From assembly GCF_028206995.1 (NCBI RefSeq), contig NZ_JAQLFL010000003.1, positions 109,609 to 173,608 of the forward strand: a stretch of DNA of 64,000 nt, given 5' to 3'. The translations under genes and the position numbers were made by a program. The notes below the pieces were generated by a model. It was not told where the DNA came from. It made no database searches and saw only the letters and a program-made list of their open reading frames with translations. Shown here piece by piece: positions 15,602 through 24,157 of the stretch; the stretch's first letter is position 1, and every line of letters starts with the position of its first letter. This stretch comes from Collinsella aerofaciens (GTDB lineage Bacteria; Actinomycetota; Coriobacteriia; Coriobacteriales; Coriobacteriaceae).

Positions 15602-15991
15602 ATGTCGGGTTCTTCGGTCCGCATGTACCGAGCCACGCCTCGCACAAACAGCGCGCCGCCCAAGCTCGTCGTCGTTGAATCAGAATGCCTTTCGCCCGAT
15701 GAGCGCACAGCATTTGCATTGCTATCAAGTCGCGTCGCCGCCGTTCTGGTCCCTTGCCCGGCGCAAGGTGAACTTGCTATCCAATGCCAGGCGCACAGCT
15801 GCTCGCTCAATCAGGCTGCCGTGATCGCAACCAGCCAACGCGGTCTGCCCCTTCTCCTGGAAGCCGGTATCGCACTCGCCCTTCGCGGCGCCGGATACGA
15901 AAACGAGGCCGCCGCCGACATGGTCTTTAAACCACGATCGAGCGGCGGCCTCGCAGCAGCTATCGAATATATGTGCAGACTCGTTGCCTAA
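15602..15991 (+). CDS. Hypothetical protein divergent from XRE regulator
   Basis: A 129-aa protein of unknown function. The ATG at 15602 follows CAGGAG at good spacing, preferred over an in-frame ATG at 15578 that lies inside the palindrome. Visible features are a hydrophobic beta-rich start (KLVVVESECLSPDERTAFALL), a central VAAVLVPCPAQGELAIQCQAHSC segment, and a helical end. No transmembrane segment or motif is assigned. Its likely control by the adjacent XRE protein is the only functional clue. Confidence 0.6.
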   Translation: MSGSSVRMYRATPRTNSAPPKLVVVESECLSPDERTAFALLSSRVAAVLVPCPAQGELAIQCQAHSCSLNQAAVIATSQRGLPLLLEAGIALALRGAGYENEAAADMVFKPRSSGGLAAAIEYMCRLVA

Positions 15992-16000
15992 AAGGACAAG

Positions 16001-16384
16001 CTAGAAACCAAAGCCAAAGCCCGTTCCGGTAATCGCCGAGTACATAAAGTAAACGTTGATCACGTTGAGGAACACACCCGTAATGCAACCGTTGCGCAGG
16101 TAGCGCTCGCACACGATGCGCGCCATGGCGGCGGAGTCGTCATTGTTCTTGGCTTGGCGTCCCGCCGTAAAGTACGTCGCCACGCTCAGCAGCAGATTGA
16201 GTACCGGCAGTGCCAGCAGCTCGTAGCTCTTACCCCAGCGCGTCACCTCGCCGGCGGCGTTAAACTTCGTTGCCACCTCGGGGCCAATGTTGGGGATAAC
16301 ACACGCTGCGACCACCAGCGGAATCACCGCAAGTACGAGCAGCGCAATACCCATGTAGCCAGCTTTTTTGCCATATTTGAACAT
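16001..16384 (-). CDS. DUF1648-type membrane protein
   Basis: A 127-aa protein with three hydrophobic segments: residues about 11-33 (IALLVLAVIPLVVAACVI), 54-72 and 98-118. After the first, the sequence IGPEVATKFNAAGEVTRWGKS matches the P-x-H-[FY]NAxGEVDRWGSK-like signature of DUF1648 proteins, which are often found with SdpI-type immunity proteins. It lies 11 nt downstream of ychF in the same direction and may be cotranscribed. The C-terminus GTGFGFGF is unusual. Function unknown. Confidence 0.65.
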   Translation of the reverse strand: MFKYGKKAGYMGIALLVLAVIPLVVAACVIPNIGPEVATKFNAAGEVTRWGKSYELLALPVLNLLLSVATYFTAGRQAKNNDDSAAMARIVCERYLRNGCITGVFLNVINVYFMYSAITGTGFGFGF

Positions 16385-16395
16385 ATGCGTCGTCC

Positions 16396-17472
16396 TTACA
16401 CGTTAAAGCGGAAGTGCACGACGTCGCCATCGGCCATGACATAGTCCTTGCCCTCAATACGCAACTTGCCGGCGGCCTTGGCGCCCTGCTCGCCGCCGAG
16501 CTCGATGTAGTCGTCGTAGCCAATGACCTCGGCCTTAATAAAGCCGCGCTCAAAATCGGTGTGGATGACGCCGGCGGCCTGCGGGGCGGTCGCGCCCTGA
16601 CGAACCGTCCAGGCCTTGACCTCCATCTCGCCGGCCGTAAAGAACGACTGCAGGCCGAGCAGCTTGTAGGCAGCCTGAGCGAGCACGTCCAGGCCGGGCT
16701 GCTCCAGGCCCAGGCTCTCCAGGTAGTCGGCGGCGTCCTCGGGATCGAGCTCGGAAAGCTCTGCCTCGATCTTGGCGCAGATGGGCAGCGGCTTGACACC
16801 ATCGATGGGCGCCAGATCGTCGTTGAGCATATCCTCGTCCACGTTGGCCACATACAGGATGGGCTTCATGGTGAGCAGGAACAGCCCCTTGGCGGCGGCA
16901 CGCTCCTCGTCGGTCATCTCCATGGATGCGGCGCGCTTGCCCTCGTTGAGCCAGGCAAGCAGGCGCTTGGCAACCTCGAACTTGGGCATGAGCTCCTTGT
17001 CGCGCTTGGCCTCCTTCTCGAGCTTAGGCAGCTGCTTCTCGAGCGTGCCCATGTCGGCCAGGATGAGCTCGGTCATGATGGTGTCGGCATCGCCGGCGGG
17101 ATCGACGAACTCGCCCGTGCGGCCCACCTCACGCATGACGTTGGGGTCCTTAAAGTAGCGCACGACCTCGCAGATGGCGTCGGTCTCGCGAATGTTGGCC
17201 AGGAACTGGTTGCCCAGGCCCTCGCCCTCGTTAGCGCCCTTCACCAGACCTGCGATGTCGACGAACTCGACCGTCGCCGGCACAATGCGACCCGGGTTAA
17301 CGATGTCGGCAAGCTTTTGCAAGCGGCTATCGGGCACGTCGACGATACCCACGTTGGGGTCGATCGTGGCAAACGGGTAGTTGGCGGCAAGGCCGGTCTT
17401 TTTGGTAAGCGCGGTGAACAGCGTCGACTTGCCCACGTTGGGCAGGCCCACGATACCGATGGAAAGGGACAC
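16396..17472 (-). CDS. ychF: Redox-responsive ATPase/GTPase YchF (OLA1)
   Basis: A 358-aa protein of the Obg-related P-loop group that prefers ATP and associates with ribosomes. Motifs: G1 GLPNVGKST (residues 9-17), G3 DIAGLVKGA with the following [11 protein letters not shown], and a C-terminal TGS-like end ([17 protein letters not shown]). Length and motif order are those of full-length YchF. A TATACT that could be its -10 box lies upstream at about 17510, next to the hairpin at 17516-17559. The downstream DUF1648 gene is 11 nt away. Confidence 0.95.
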   Translation of the reverse strand: MSLSIGIVGLPNVGKSTLFTALTKKTGLAANYPFATIDPNVGIVDVPDSRLQKLADIVNPGRIVPATVEFVDIAGLVKGANEGEGLGNQFLANIRETDAICEVVRYFKDPNVMREVGRTGEFVDPAGDADTIMTELILADMGTLEKQLPKLEKEAKRDKELMPKFEVAKRLLAWLNEGKRAASMEMTDEERAAAKGLFLLTMKPILYVANVDEDMLNDDLAPIDGVKPLPICAKIEAELSELDPEDAADYLESLGLEQPGLDVLAQAAYKLLGLQSFFTAGEMEVKAWTVRQGATAPQAAGVIHTDFERGFIKAEVIGYDDYIELGGEQGAKAAGKLRIEGKDYVMADGDVVHFRFNV

Positions 17473-17515
17473 GACAGCTCCTTTTGGTACAGGTACTTCA
17501 AACCGTATAAGTATA

Positions 17516-17559
17516 GCGCCGCCGCAGCATCCGGGCGAATCCGGACACCGCGGCGGCGC
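17516..17559 (-). terminator. Hairpin between polyferredoxin gene and ychF
   Basis: A 10-bp perfect outer stem GCGCCGCCGC/GCGGCGGCGC with an inner TCCGG/CCGGA pairing, 28 nt after the polyferredoxin stop. It lacks a T-run, so it may be a weak or factor-dependent stop. Confidence 0.5.
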
Positions 17560-17586
17560 AAATGAAGCAGAGATAGAGCTCGCTGA

Positions 17587-18840
17587 CTAGTCCGCGAGCT
17601 TCTCCACCTGATCGAGCATCTTGTCAAGCTTGGCCTTTGCCTCGGCCTTGGCCTTCTGGGCCTCTTCGTGGGCCTTGGCCTTCTGAGCGGCCTTTTCCTC
17701 GGCCTCGGGGTCGACAACGACCAGATTGGACGCATCGTGCTCGACCAGCTTGAGCGCATGCTCGGGGCACACCTTGACGCAGGCTCCGCAACCTAGGCAA
17801 TACGTGGACTCCAGTGCAAAGCGACCGCTTCCCACCAAATCGCAGGCAAACGTGGGGCACACGTTGACGCACTCGCCGCATGACGTGCACTTGTCAAAAT
17901 CGCATTCCGGTGTGCTCACCTGCATATTCTGGGCAAGCTCGGGGTGGTTCTGCAGCGTCGAGAGCACCAGCTGCCGCCCGTGCGTGAGCGAACGGCGACG
18001 CTTGGTCGTCGTGGTGCCGCACATGGTGTTGAGCGTGCGCTCGAGCTGCGTGATCTGGTGACGGTGAGCCTTCAACTTCTGCGTCACCGAGGCCAGCGCC
18101 GCCGTCGCCGGATTGAGCTTGGTCACCGTCAGGCCCGTGGTGCGGGCAATCTTATCCATGTACTCCTTGCGCTCGTACTCGCGGCGCTTATGGCATTTGA
18201 GGCTCTTGGGGTCGACCTCCAGGCCCATGCCCGTACCCGCCCACTCCTCGGCGGTAGCAATGGCCTCGCCCAAAATGTCCTCGCCACCGGTGTTGCGGCA
18301 CTTATCGCACACGCCCAGTGGCAGGTAGACGCTCACGTTGGGATAGTCCGCCAGTACCGAGAACCAGGTCTCGGCCGTAATATCGCCCACGCAGGCAACG
18401 ACGACCTCGTTTTCGCGCGGCATGCGCTTAAGGGCGCGCGTGCAGGTAACGTAGGCGGTCTCGTGGCTCGTGGCAGCAGAGACGATATCGTCATACAGGT
18501 TTTTGGGCGCCAGGCGCGGCGAGATGATCGCCTCGGTCGGACAGGCAGCGGCGCACAGGCCGCACTTGCGACAGGAGTCGAGGATCTCGATGGCGTCTTC
18601 CTCGACCTCGATAGCGTTGACCGGGCACACGTCCATGCACGCAGTGCAGCCGCTCTTTTCGTTTTTGCAGGTCAGGCACGGAATGGTGTTACCGCGCGGA
18701 CGCTCCTTGTAGTCGGCAGGATTCCATTGCGGCGCCGACGGATCGAGTGCATCGGTCACACCGCCAAGCGGGTTTTTAAGAAAGTCGAAACCCTTGCTGA
18801 TCTCGATAATGTCATCAAACAGATCGTGTTCCTGCGCCAT
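17587..18840 (-). CDS. Polyferredoxin-like 4Fe-4S protein
   Basis: A 416-aa cytoplasmic iron-sulfur protein with two ferredoxin modules. The N-terminal pair reads CTACMDVCPVNAIEV and CRKCGLCAAACPTEAI, preceded by CLTCKNEKSGC. A middle domain has GVCDKCRNTGGEDI (a lone CxxC). The C-terminal pair is CTSCGECVNVCPTFA and CLGCGACVKVCPEHA. The last about 45 residues are a charged Ala/Lys/Glu helix, probably coiled coil. It would carry electrons in anaerobic metabolism; the partner enzyme is not adjacent. The ATG at 18840 follows GGGAGGGGC. I cannot name the family more precisely. Confidence 0.75.
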   Translation of the reverse strand: MAQEHDLFDDIIEISKGFDFLKNPLGGVTDALDPSAPQWNPADYKERPRGNTIPCLTCKNEKSGCTACMDVCPVNAIEVEEDAIEILDSCRKCGLCAAACPTEAIISPRLAPKNLYDDIVSAATSHETAYVTCTRALKRMPRENEVVVACVGDITAETWFSVLADYPNVSVYLPLGVCDKCRNTGGEDILGEAIATAEEWAGTGMGLEVDPKSLKCHKRREYERKEYMDKIARTTGLTVTKLNPATAALASVTQKLKAHRHQITQLERTLNTMCGTTTTKRRRSLTHGRQLVLSTLQNHPELAQNMQVSTPECDFDKCTSCGECVNVCPTFACDLVGSGRFALESTYCLGCGACVKVCPEHALKLVEHDASNLVVVDPEAEEKAAQKAKAHEEAQKAKAEAKAKLDKMLDQVEKLAD

Positions 18841-18990
18841 GCGCGGCCCCTCCCTGAGCAGTGCAAACAAGCAAGAGATAATGATACGCTATCGGCCCAC
18901 GCCTCGGGCAAATTACACGCGGCGCACCTTGAGGGAAATAACCCATGGCCTATCGCCGCCCCGATTGCACAAGGTCAATCAAGCGCCAAG

Positions 18991-20058
18991 CTATGCCTCG
19001 CACATGAGCTGCACGAGCTTCTGTTTGGTCACCTTGGCCTGCTCGTTGGCCATATTGCGCTCGTTTCTAAAGACCGCATCCGCAACGCTCATCAGATCGG
19101 TATCGGAAATCTCGCCAAGTCCCAGCTCCGCGAGCGTCGTCGGTAGACCAACGCGCTGGCAAAACTCGAGCACCTGATCAAGCTCGGGCGCACGCTCCAG
19201 GCGCAGCTGCACCACCAGGCCAAATGCCACGGCCTCACCATGCATGGCCTTGCACTCGGGCAGAATCGTCAGGCCGTTGGCTATGGCATGGGCAAGCGCT
19301 AGGCCACCACTCTCAAAGCCAACACCCGAGAGCAGAATATTGCACTCGATCAGGCGCTCAACCGCTGGCGATGTACGGCCCTTTTTGAGATCGCGCTTGG
19401 CAGCGACGCCGCACTCCATGAGTGTGTCATAGCAGGCACGAGCCGCAACCAAGGCCAAGTGTCCCGGCGCGCCACCGTGCTCGTTGGCGCCGTGCGCCGC
19501 GGCGCACGAACGCGCCTCGAAATACGTTGCCAGCGCATCGCCCATACCAGCGACCGTCATACGCAGCGGGGCCGCCGCGACCACGTTGGTATCGACCACG
19601 ACCAGGTCTGGATTCTTCTCGAGCATCAGGTAGCGGTCGAACGACCCATCCTCGTGATACAGCACCGAAATCGCGCTGCACGGACCGTCCATCGACGCCG
19701 CCGTGGGACATACGCACAACGGCAACTCGGCATAAAACGCAACGGCCTTGGCGATATCGAGCATCTTGCCGCCGCCAATGCCCACCACCATGTCGCAATA
19801 CTCGGCCCGGGCTTCCTTGGCCATTTCGACAACGGCATCTTCCGTACACGGACCGTTGTAAATCTTAAAGAACGGCTCGCTTAGATCTTCATCCAGAAAT
19901 CCATCGACGATCTGCCTGCACAGCCGATCCTCGGTGCCCTGGTCAAACAAGACATAGGCAGCGCAGCCCAACCATGACAAATACCTGCCCTGACGCGAGA
20001 GCTCACCCGGCCCCTGAACATATCGTCCGGGACCGCCATAAACCATGGGAAGCGCCAT
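18991..20058 (-). CDS. Glycerol dehydrogenase family protein (paralogue 1)
   Basis: A 355-aa member of the iron-alcohol-dehydrogenase/GldA superfamily, NAD-dependent and metal-binding. The nucleotide motif is GIGGGKMLDIAKAV (residues 93-106), and the metal ligands are expected at Asp174 (GMGDALATYFEA), His257 (LAHAIANGL) and His273 (KAMHGEAVAFG). It shares its fold and many blocks with the next gene upstream (20172-21272), so the two arose by duplication. It has unusual features relative to that paralogue, such as the Cys-rich CVCPTAASMDGPCSA region. Substrate could be glycerol or another vicinal diol. Confidence 0.85.
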   Translation of the reverse strand: MALPMVYGGPGRYVQGPGELSRQGRYLSWLGCAAYVLFDQGTEDRLCRQIVDGFLDEDLSEPFFKIYNGPCTEDAVVEMAKEARAEYCDMVVGIGGGKMLDIAKAVAFYAELPLCVCPTAASMDGPCSAISVLYHEDGSFDRYLMLEKNPDLVVVDTNVVAAAPLRMTVAGMGDALATYFEARSCAAAHGANEHGGAPGHLALVAARACYDTLMECGVAAKRDLKKGRTSPAVERLIECNILLSGVGFESGGLALAHAIANGLTILPECKAMHGEAVAFGLVVQLRLERAPELDQVLEFCQRVGLPTTLAELGLGEISDTDLMSVADAVFRNERNMANEQAKVTKQKLVQLMCEA

Positions 20059-20088
20059 ACGAGAATCTGCCCTTTCATCAACAACAAT

Positions 20089-20119
20089 TGGTGCAAAGCA
20101 ACCTGACCCCTTTGCACCA
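20089..20119. repeat. Short palindrome, CAAAGGG-core family (copy 1)
   Basis: TGGTGCAAAG (20089-20098) pairs with CTTTGCACCA (20110-20119), with a loop that on the minus strand reads GGGTCAGGTTG. It belongs to the same family as the palindromes at 27431, 51790, 58090 and 62079: a shared core, with arms that differ but pair within each copy. Confidence 0.6.
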
Positions 20120-20129
20120 TAGCAAAAAT

Positions 20130-20156
20130 GGGCAAAGCCGTCTGCCGGCTTTGCCC
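20130..20156 (-). terminator. Terminator of gldA
   Basis: A 10-bp stem GGGCAAAGCC/GGCTTTGCCC followed on the minus strand by ATTTTTG, 16 nt after the gldA stop. Strong intrinsic terminator. Confidence 0.85.
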
Positions 20157-20171
20157 CTTCCTTAGCTTGAT

Positions 20172-21272
20172 TTACTCATCCATGAGATAGTAGTGGCCCA
20201 GCGCGTCGGCACCCAAGATGGCGTTTGCGACCATCTCGAGCGTCACCTCAAACGGCATGTTGCACATGGTGTCATCGGGCGCGCAGGCGGCCTCGGCAAC
20301 AATCATGGCCTGCTCGCGCGTAAGCTCGGCAACGCCAAGTTCCTTCATCGTGACCGGCAGGCCCAGCTCAATGCAGAAGCCCAAGACTTCCTCGAGCTTC
20401 TCGGTCGGGGCATCCTCGAGTACCAGCTGGACGATGGTGCCAAAGGCGACCTTCTCGCCGTGATACATGCCGTGGCACTCGGGCAGCATCGTCAGGCCAT
20501 TGTGGATGGCATGAGCAGCAGCAAGGCCCGAGCTCTCAAAGCCAATGCCCGAAAGCAGCGTATTGGCCTCGATGATATGCTCGACGGCAGGCGTGAGCGC
20601 ACCCTTCTCCAGCGCGACCTTGGCCTTGACGCCATCGGCCATAAGCGTCTCGTAGCAGAGCTTGGCGAGCGCCAGGCCGGCCATTCCGCCCTTGCCGCCG
20701 GCGCAAGTGCCACCGTCGGCATCGTGCGTCGCCTGGGCCTCAAAGTAGGTTGCGAGCGCATCGCCCATACCGGAAACCGTCAGGCGCACCGGGCTCGCCG
20801 CGATAACCGTCGTATCCATCAGGACAATGTTGGGGTTTGCCTTAAGGAACAGGTACTTATCGAACTGGCCGTCGTCGGTGTAGAGCACCGAAAGTGCCGA
20901 GCACGGCGCATCGGTCGAGGCGATGGTGGGGCAAATGATAACCGGGGACTCCAGGTAGTAGGCAACGGCCTTGGCGGTGTCGAGGATCTTGCCGCCACCG
21001 ACGCCGACGATGATATCGCAACCGTTGTCGCGCGCGAGCGCCACCAAACGGTCGACCTCGCCCTTGGAGCACTCGCCATTAAAGTCCTCAAACAGCAGCT
21101 CGGCCTTAGCCTCGGCAAAGCCGCCCTCGATCTTGGCACCGACGCGCTTCTTGCCCGAAGGCGTCACAATAACGAGGGCCTTAGCGCCGAGCGGCTCGAC
21201 ATAGGAGCCGAGCTTGGCGAGCTCGTCCGGACCCTGGATGTACTTGCTGGGGCTATTGAAAATTGCAGCCAT
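20172..21272 (-). CDS. gldA: Glycerol dehydrogenase (paralogue 2)
   Basis: A 366-aa enzyme oxidising glycerol to dihydroxyacetone with NAD. It has VGGGKILDTAKAVAYY (91-106), TIASTDAPCSALSVLY in the substrate region, and zinc ligands at Asp171 (GMGDALATYFEA), His254 (AAAHAIHNGL) and His271 (GMYHGEKVAFG). All features match GldA and the length is normal. It is bounded by terminators on both sides and so makes its own transcript. Among the two paralogues here, this is the better match to classical GldA. Confidence 0.92.
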   Translation of the reverse strand: MAAIFNSPSKYIQGPDELAKLGSYVEPLGAKALVIVTPSGKKRVGAKIEGGFAEAKAELLFEDFNGECSKGEVDRLVALARDNGCDIIVGVGGGKILDTAKAVAYYLESPVIICPTIASTDAPCSALSVLYTDDGQFDKYLFLKANPNIVLMDTTVIAASPVRLTVSGMGDALATYFEAQATHDADGGTCAGGKGGMAGLALAKLCYETLMADGVKAKVALEKGALTPAVEHIIEANTLLSGIGFESSGLAAAHAIHNGLTMLPECHGMYHGEKVAFGTIVQLVLEDAPTEKLEEVLGFCIELGLPVTMKELGVAELTREQAMIVAEAACAPDDTMCNMPFEVTLEMVANAILGADALGHYYLMDE

Positions 21273-21302
21273 AACTATCCCATTCTCTAAAAGAAAAAAG
21301 AA

Positions 21303-21334
21303 AGGGGCTCCGTACGGATACGTGCGGAGCCCCT
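21303..21334 (-). terminator. Terminator after iron alcohol dehydrogenase gene
   Basis: A 14-bp stem (AGGGGCTCCGTACG with one wobble) and GATA loop, followed on the minus strand by TTCTTTTTTCTTTT. Strong intrinsic terminator. Confidence 0.9.
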
Positions 21335-21355
21335 CGTTACGATAACAAGAGTCGA

Positions 21356-22579
21356 TTAGAAATCGATGTCGGTGTCGTAGTAGCAGGCCTTGAGAATCTT
21401 CTCGAAGTCGGCAGCCTTGGTCTCACGCGGGTTCTCGGGCGTGCAGGCGTCGGTCTCGGCGTTCGCGGCAATCTCGGGCAGCTTGGCGAGGAACTCCTCC
21501 TCGGAAACCATCTGCGGGTTCTCGGCGTCGACCTTCACGCCGCCATTCGCGTAATCCTTGATGGACTGCGGAATGTTGAGCTGGTCGTTGAGGTCGCGAA
21601 TCTTCTGGACGAGCGCAGCGATGAGCTCCTCGTTGGTCTCGCCGGGAAGGTGCAGGATCTCCTTGGCCACGTAAGCGTAACGCTCGGCAGCACGCGGGTC
21701 CTTGGAGTTCCACTGGATGACCTTGCCCAGGTACATGGCGTTAGCAGCACCGTGGATGATGTGGCCGTTCTCGAAGGCAGCACCGGTCTTGTGAGCCATG
21801 GAGTGAACGATGCCGAGCAGGCCCGAGGAGAAGGCGATACCGGCGATGCACTGAGCCTCGTGCATGTGCTGACGGGCCTCATGGTCGCCAGCATAGGACT
21901 TGGGCAGCCACTCGACGATCTCGCGGATGCCGTGCAGGGCGTTGGCGTCGGTGAACATAGAGGCGCAGGTGGAAACGTAAGCCTCCATGCAGTGGGTCAG
22001 AGCGTCCATGCCGGTGTGAGCGCACAGCTTGGCGGGCATGGTGTAGGTGAGCTCCGGGTCGACGATGGCGACATCAGGGGTGATGTTGAAGTCGGCCAGC
22101 GGGTACTTGATGCCCTTGGCGTAGTCGGTAATGACGGAGAACGCGGTGACCTCGGTAGCGGTGCCGGAGGTAGAGGAGATGGCGCAGAAATGAGCCTTCT
22201 GACGCAGCTCGGGGAAGCTGAACGGCTGGATGATGTTATCGAAGGACTCCTCGGGATACTCGTAGAAGACCCACATGGCCTTAGCGGCATCGATGGGCGA
22301 GCCGCCGCCGATGGCGATAATCCAGTCGGGCTCGAACTCGCGCATGGCCTCGGCGCCCTTCATGACCGTCTCGATGGACGGGTCGGACTCGACGCCCTCG
22401 AACAGCTTGACCTCGAAACCGCCTTCCTTAAGGTCGGCCTCAACGTCCTGCAGGAACCCGCCGCGGCGCATAGAGCTGCCGCCAGAAACGATGATGGCCT
22501 TCTTGCCCTTGAGGTTCTTCACCTCGTGGCGAGCGCCCTCACCAAAGTACAGATCGCGAGGATTGGTAAAACGTCCCAT
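21356..22579 (-). CDS. Iron-containing alcohol dehydrogenase (butanol dehydrogenase type)
   Basis: A 407-aa group III alcohol dehydrogenase. It starts MGRFTNPRDLYFGEGARHEV, has the NAD(P) motif GGGSPIDAAK (91-100), the signature STSGTATEVTAFSVITD, and metal ligands near Asp192/His196 (GMDALTHCMEA), His263 (HSMAHKTGA) and His276 (GHIIHGAANAMYLG). It resembles the YugJ/BdhA-like enzymes that reduce aldehydes to alcohols in fermentation. The ATG at 22579 follows AGGAGGCACAG; the frame extends upstream, but that part is not conserved. Physiological substrate (acetaldehyde, butyraldehyde or another) is not decided by sequence. Confidence 0.9.
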   Translation of the reverse strand: MGRFTNPRDLYFGEGARHEVKNLKGKKAIIVSGGSSMRRGGFLQDVEADLKEGGFEVKLFEGVESDPSIETVMKGAEAMREFEPDWIIAIGGGSPIDAAKAMWVFYEYPEESFDNIIQPFSFPELRQKAHFCAISSTSGTATEVTAFSVITDYAKGIKYPLADFNITPDVAIVDPELTYTMPAKLCAHTGMDALTHCMEAYVSTCASMFTDANALHGIREIVEWLPKSYAGDHEARQHMHEAQCIAGIAFSSGLLGIVHSMAHKTGAAFENGHIIHGAANAMYLGKVIQWNSKDPRAAERYAYVAKEILHLPGETNEELIAALVQKIRDLNDQLNIPQSIKDYANGGVKVDAENPQMVSEEEFLAKLPEIAANAETDACTPENPRETKAADFEKILKACYYDTDIDF

Positions 22580-23080
22580 ACTGTGCCTCCTAAACAAGCC
22601 CCTCTTAGACTTGCGTATATAACGGAGCACCCGATTGGCTCCGTTAGGACCGTTTTGCGCGTTGCCGGCGATGACAATGCGCGATGTCTGAACGTCTCAA
22701 CGCTCAGACAAACACTATTTTACCGTTCTGGTTGGTCAGTTATTCACCTAAAGCCGATAATGATGAAACGTTTTTTCTATCCCTGAAGACCCTTGTGGGG
22801 CATTCATACTCCCAAGCTGGGCAAACGTTTTATCAGGGTTGACTACATATTCCGGGCAGGGCTGTGCCCCTCCAAAATGTGCCCCGTTCGCCGCCAAAAA
22901 TCGACCGTTTGCGGCACTGTGATACCACCCGCGCAACCGAGGTGCCGACATTTGTGCGACATCCGTCTTCGTGGTGCAAAGGTGCAAGTCCAAGTGCGGC
23001 ACCCCCCGGTGTGCCACATGCGGGTAAACTAGAACTTTATATAGAGACATTTGAACCCTAACCGCAGCAAAGGAGGCCCC
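22580..23080. other. Divergent intergenic region
   Basis: About 500 bases separating the alcohol dehydrogenase and the 358-aa gene. It has an inverted repeat GTCTGA (22686-22691) / TCAGAC (22704-22709) upstream of the dehydrogenase, and an AT-rich GGGTAAACTAGAACTTTATATAG (in part) just before 23081 that may be a promoter. No gene or known RNA is seen. Confidence 0.4.
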
Positions 23081-24157
23081 ATGGCATTCGATCCCATTCA
23101 AGAGGATTGCCATCGCCTCGTTCTTGAGGCCTTGCGCCGCGACAATATCCCGCTCACCGACGCTGCCGCCGTAGAGCGTCTGATGGAACAATTCACCCGC
23201 AACCCCGCACCACTCATCGTGCACGACCGTGACCGCGCCGGGCACCTCATTGCCAAGGTGGTCGAAGCCGTCGACTACCGCATTCCCTTTATCCCTGACG
23301 ATGCCCAGGCAGAGCAGGAAGAGGCAGCTGCCGAGAACATGCTCCGCGAGGCAGCCGCGCTCGACCCCACAAACTGGGATGCCCAGCGCATGCTGACGGC
23401 CCTCACCGCAGAATCCAACGAGGAATACGTACAGTACCTGGTGTCCAAGTGCGATGAAGTCGAGCATGACCTGGCGCTCAAAATCGCCTCGGCTCAGGAC
23501 CCCTACGAGCGCGAGGCCGCAGGCGACCTTATGCGCCACCCCTATCTGCGCTGGCTTGCCGCCTTGGCATCGCGCGCCCTCATTAGCGGCCGCTATCGCA
23601 TGTCGCTCGAAGCCGCAAATCGCAGCTTGGACTTTGCGCCCAACGACCCCGCTGGTGTCCGCCACACCGCGATGCTCGCCATGGCAAAGCTCGAATACCC
23701 CGCCGAGGAGCTCAAGCGCTTTCGCTCCGCTCACTCCGTGCCGTACCTCGCGAATACCCCGCTGCGCCGCCGCCCCAAAGATGCGGAGCGTGACTTGGAC
23801 CCGTGGACGCTCATCGCGCTGATGAGCGCTGCCTGGCGCGAGCTGGACTACGAGGGTGCCGAACACTACCTGCGTATCCTTGTGCGTTCGTGCCCGCACG
23901 CGGCCGAGGCGCTCTACTTCCAAACCGAGTTTCCCGATGGCGTCTATGCCCGCGTCAACGTGGGTGCGGGCTCCACCGACGAGCTTGTCCTTGCGCTATC
24001 CGAGGCGACGCCGGTACTGCAGGAGGGCCTGGGCGCCCCCGACAACGCCAGCTTTGCCGCCTGGGTCGCCACCAACGATATCGTGCGTTCCCAAATCGAT
24101 GAGCGCATACTGCGGGCGGCCGAGCAGGGTTTGCCGTTTAAGGGAGGAGACCTCTAA
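23081..24157 (+). CDS. TPR-like helical protein of unknown function
   Basis: A 358-aa soluble, almost wholly helical protein. The middle carries helix pairs of tetratricopeptide type (LREAAALDPTNWDAQRML; RYRMSLEAANRSLDFAPNDP; ELDYEGAEHYLRILVRSCP), with the usual small-large-Pro spacing. No catalytic motif or membrane segment. The ATG at 23081 follows AAAGGAGGC. Its stop overlaps the start of the next gene (TAATG). With that gene and the downstream MurT-GatD gene it probably forms an operon, which hints at a scaffold role in cell-wall work; that is inference. Confidence 0.6.
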   Translation: MAFDPIQEDCHRLVLEALRRDNIPLTDAAAVERLMEQFTRNPAPLIVHDRDRAGHLIAKVVEAVDYRIPFIPDDAQAEQEEAAAENMLREAAALDPTNWDAQRMLTALTAESNEEYVQYLVSKCDEVEHDLALKIASAQDPYEREAAGDLMRHPYLRWLAALASRALISGRYRMSLEAANRSLDFAPNDPAGVRHTAMLAMAKLEYPAEELKRFRSAHSVPYLANTPLRRRPKDAERDLDPWTLIALMSAAWRELDYEGAEHYLRILVRSCPHAAEALYFQTEFPDGVYARVNVGAGSTDELVLALSEATPVLQEGLGAPDNASFAAWVATNDIVRSQIDERILRAAEQGLPFKGGDL

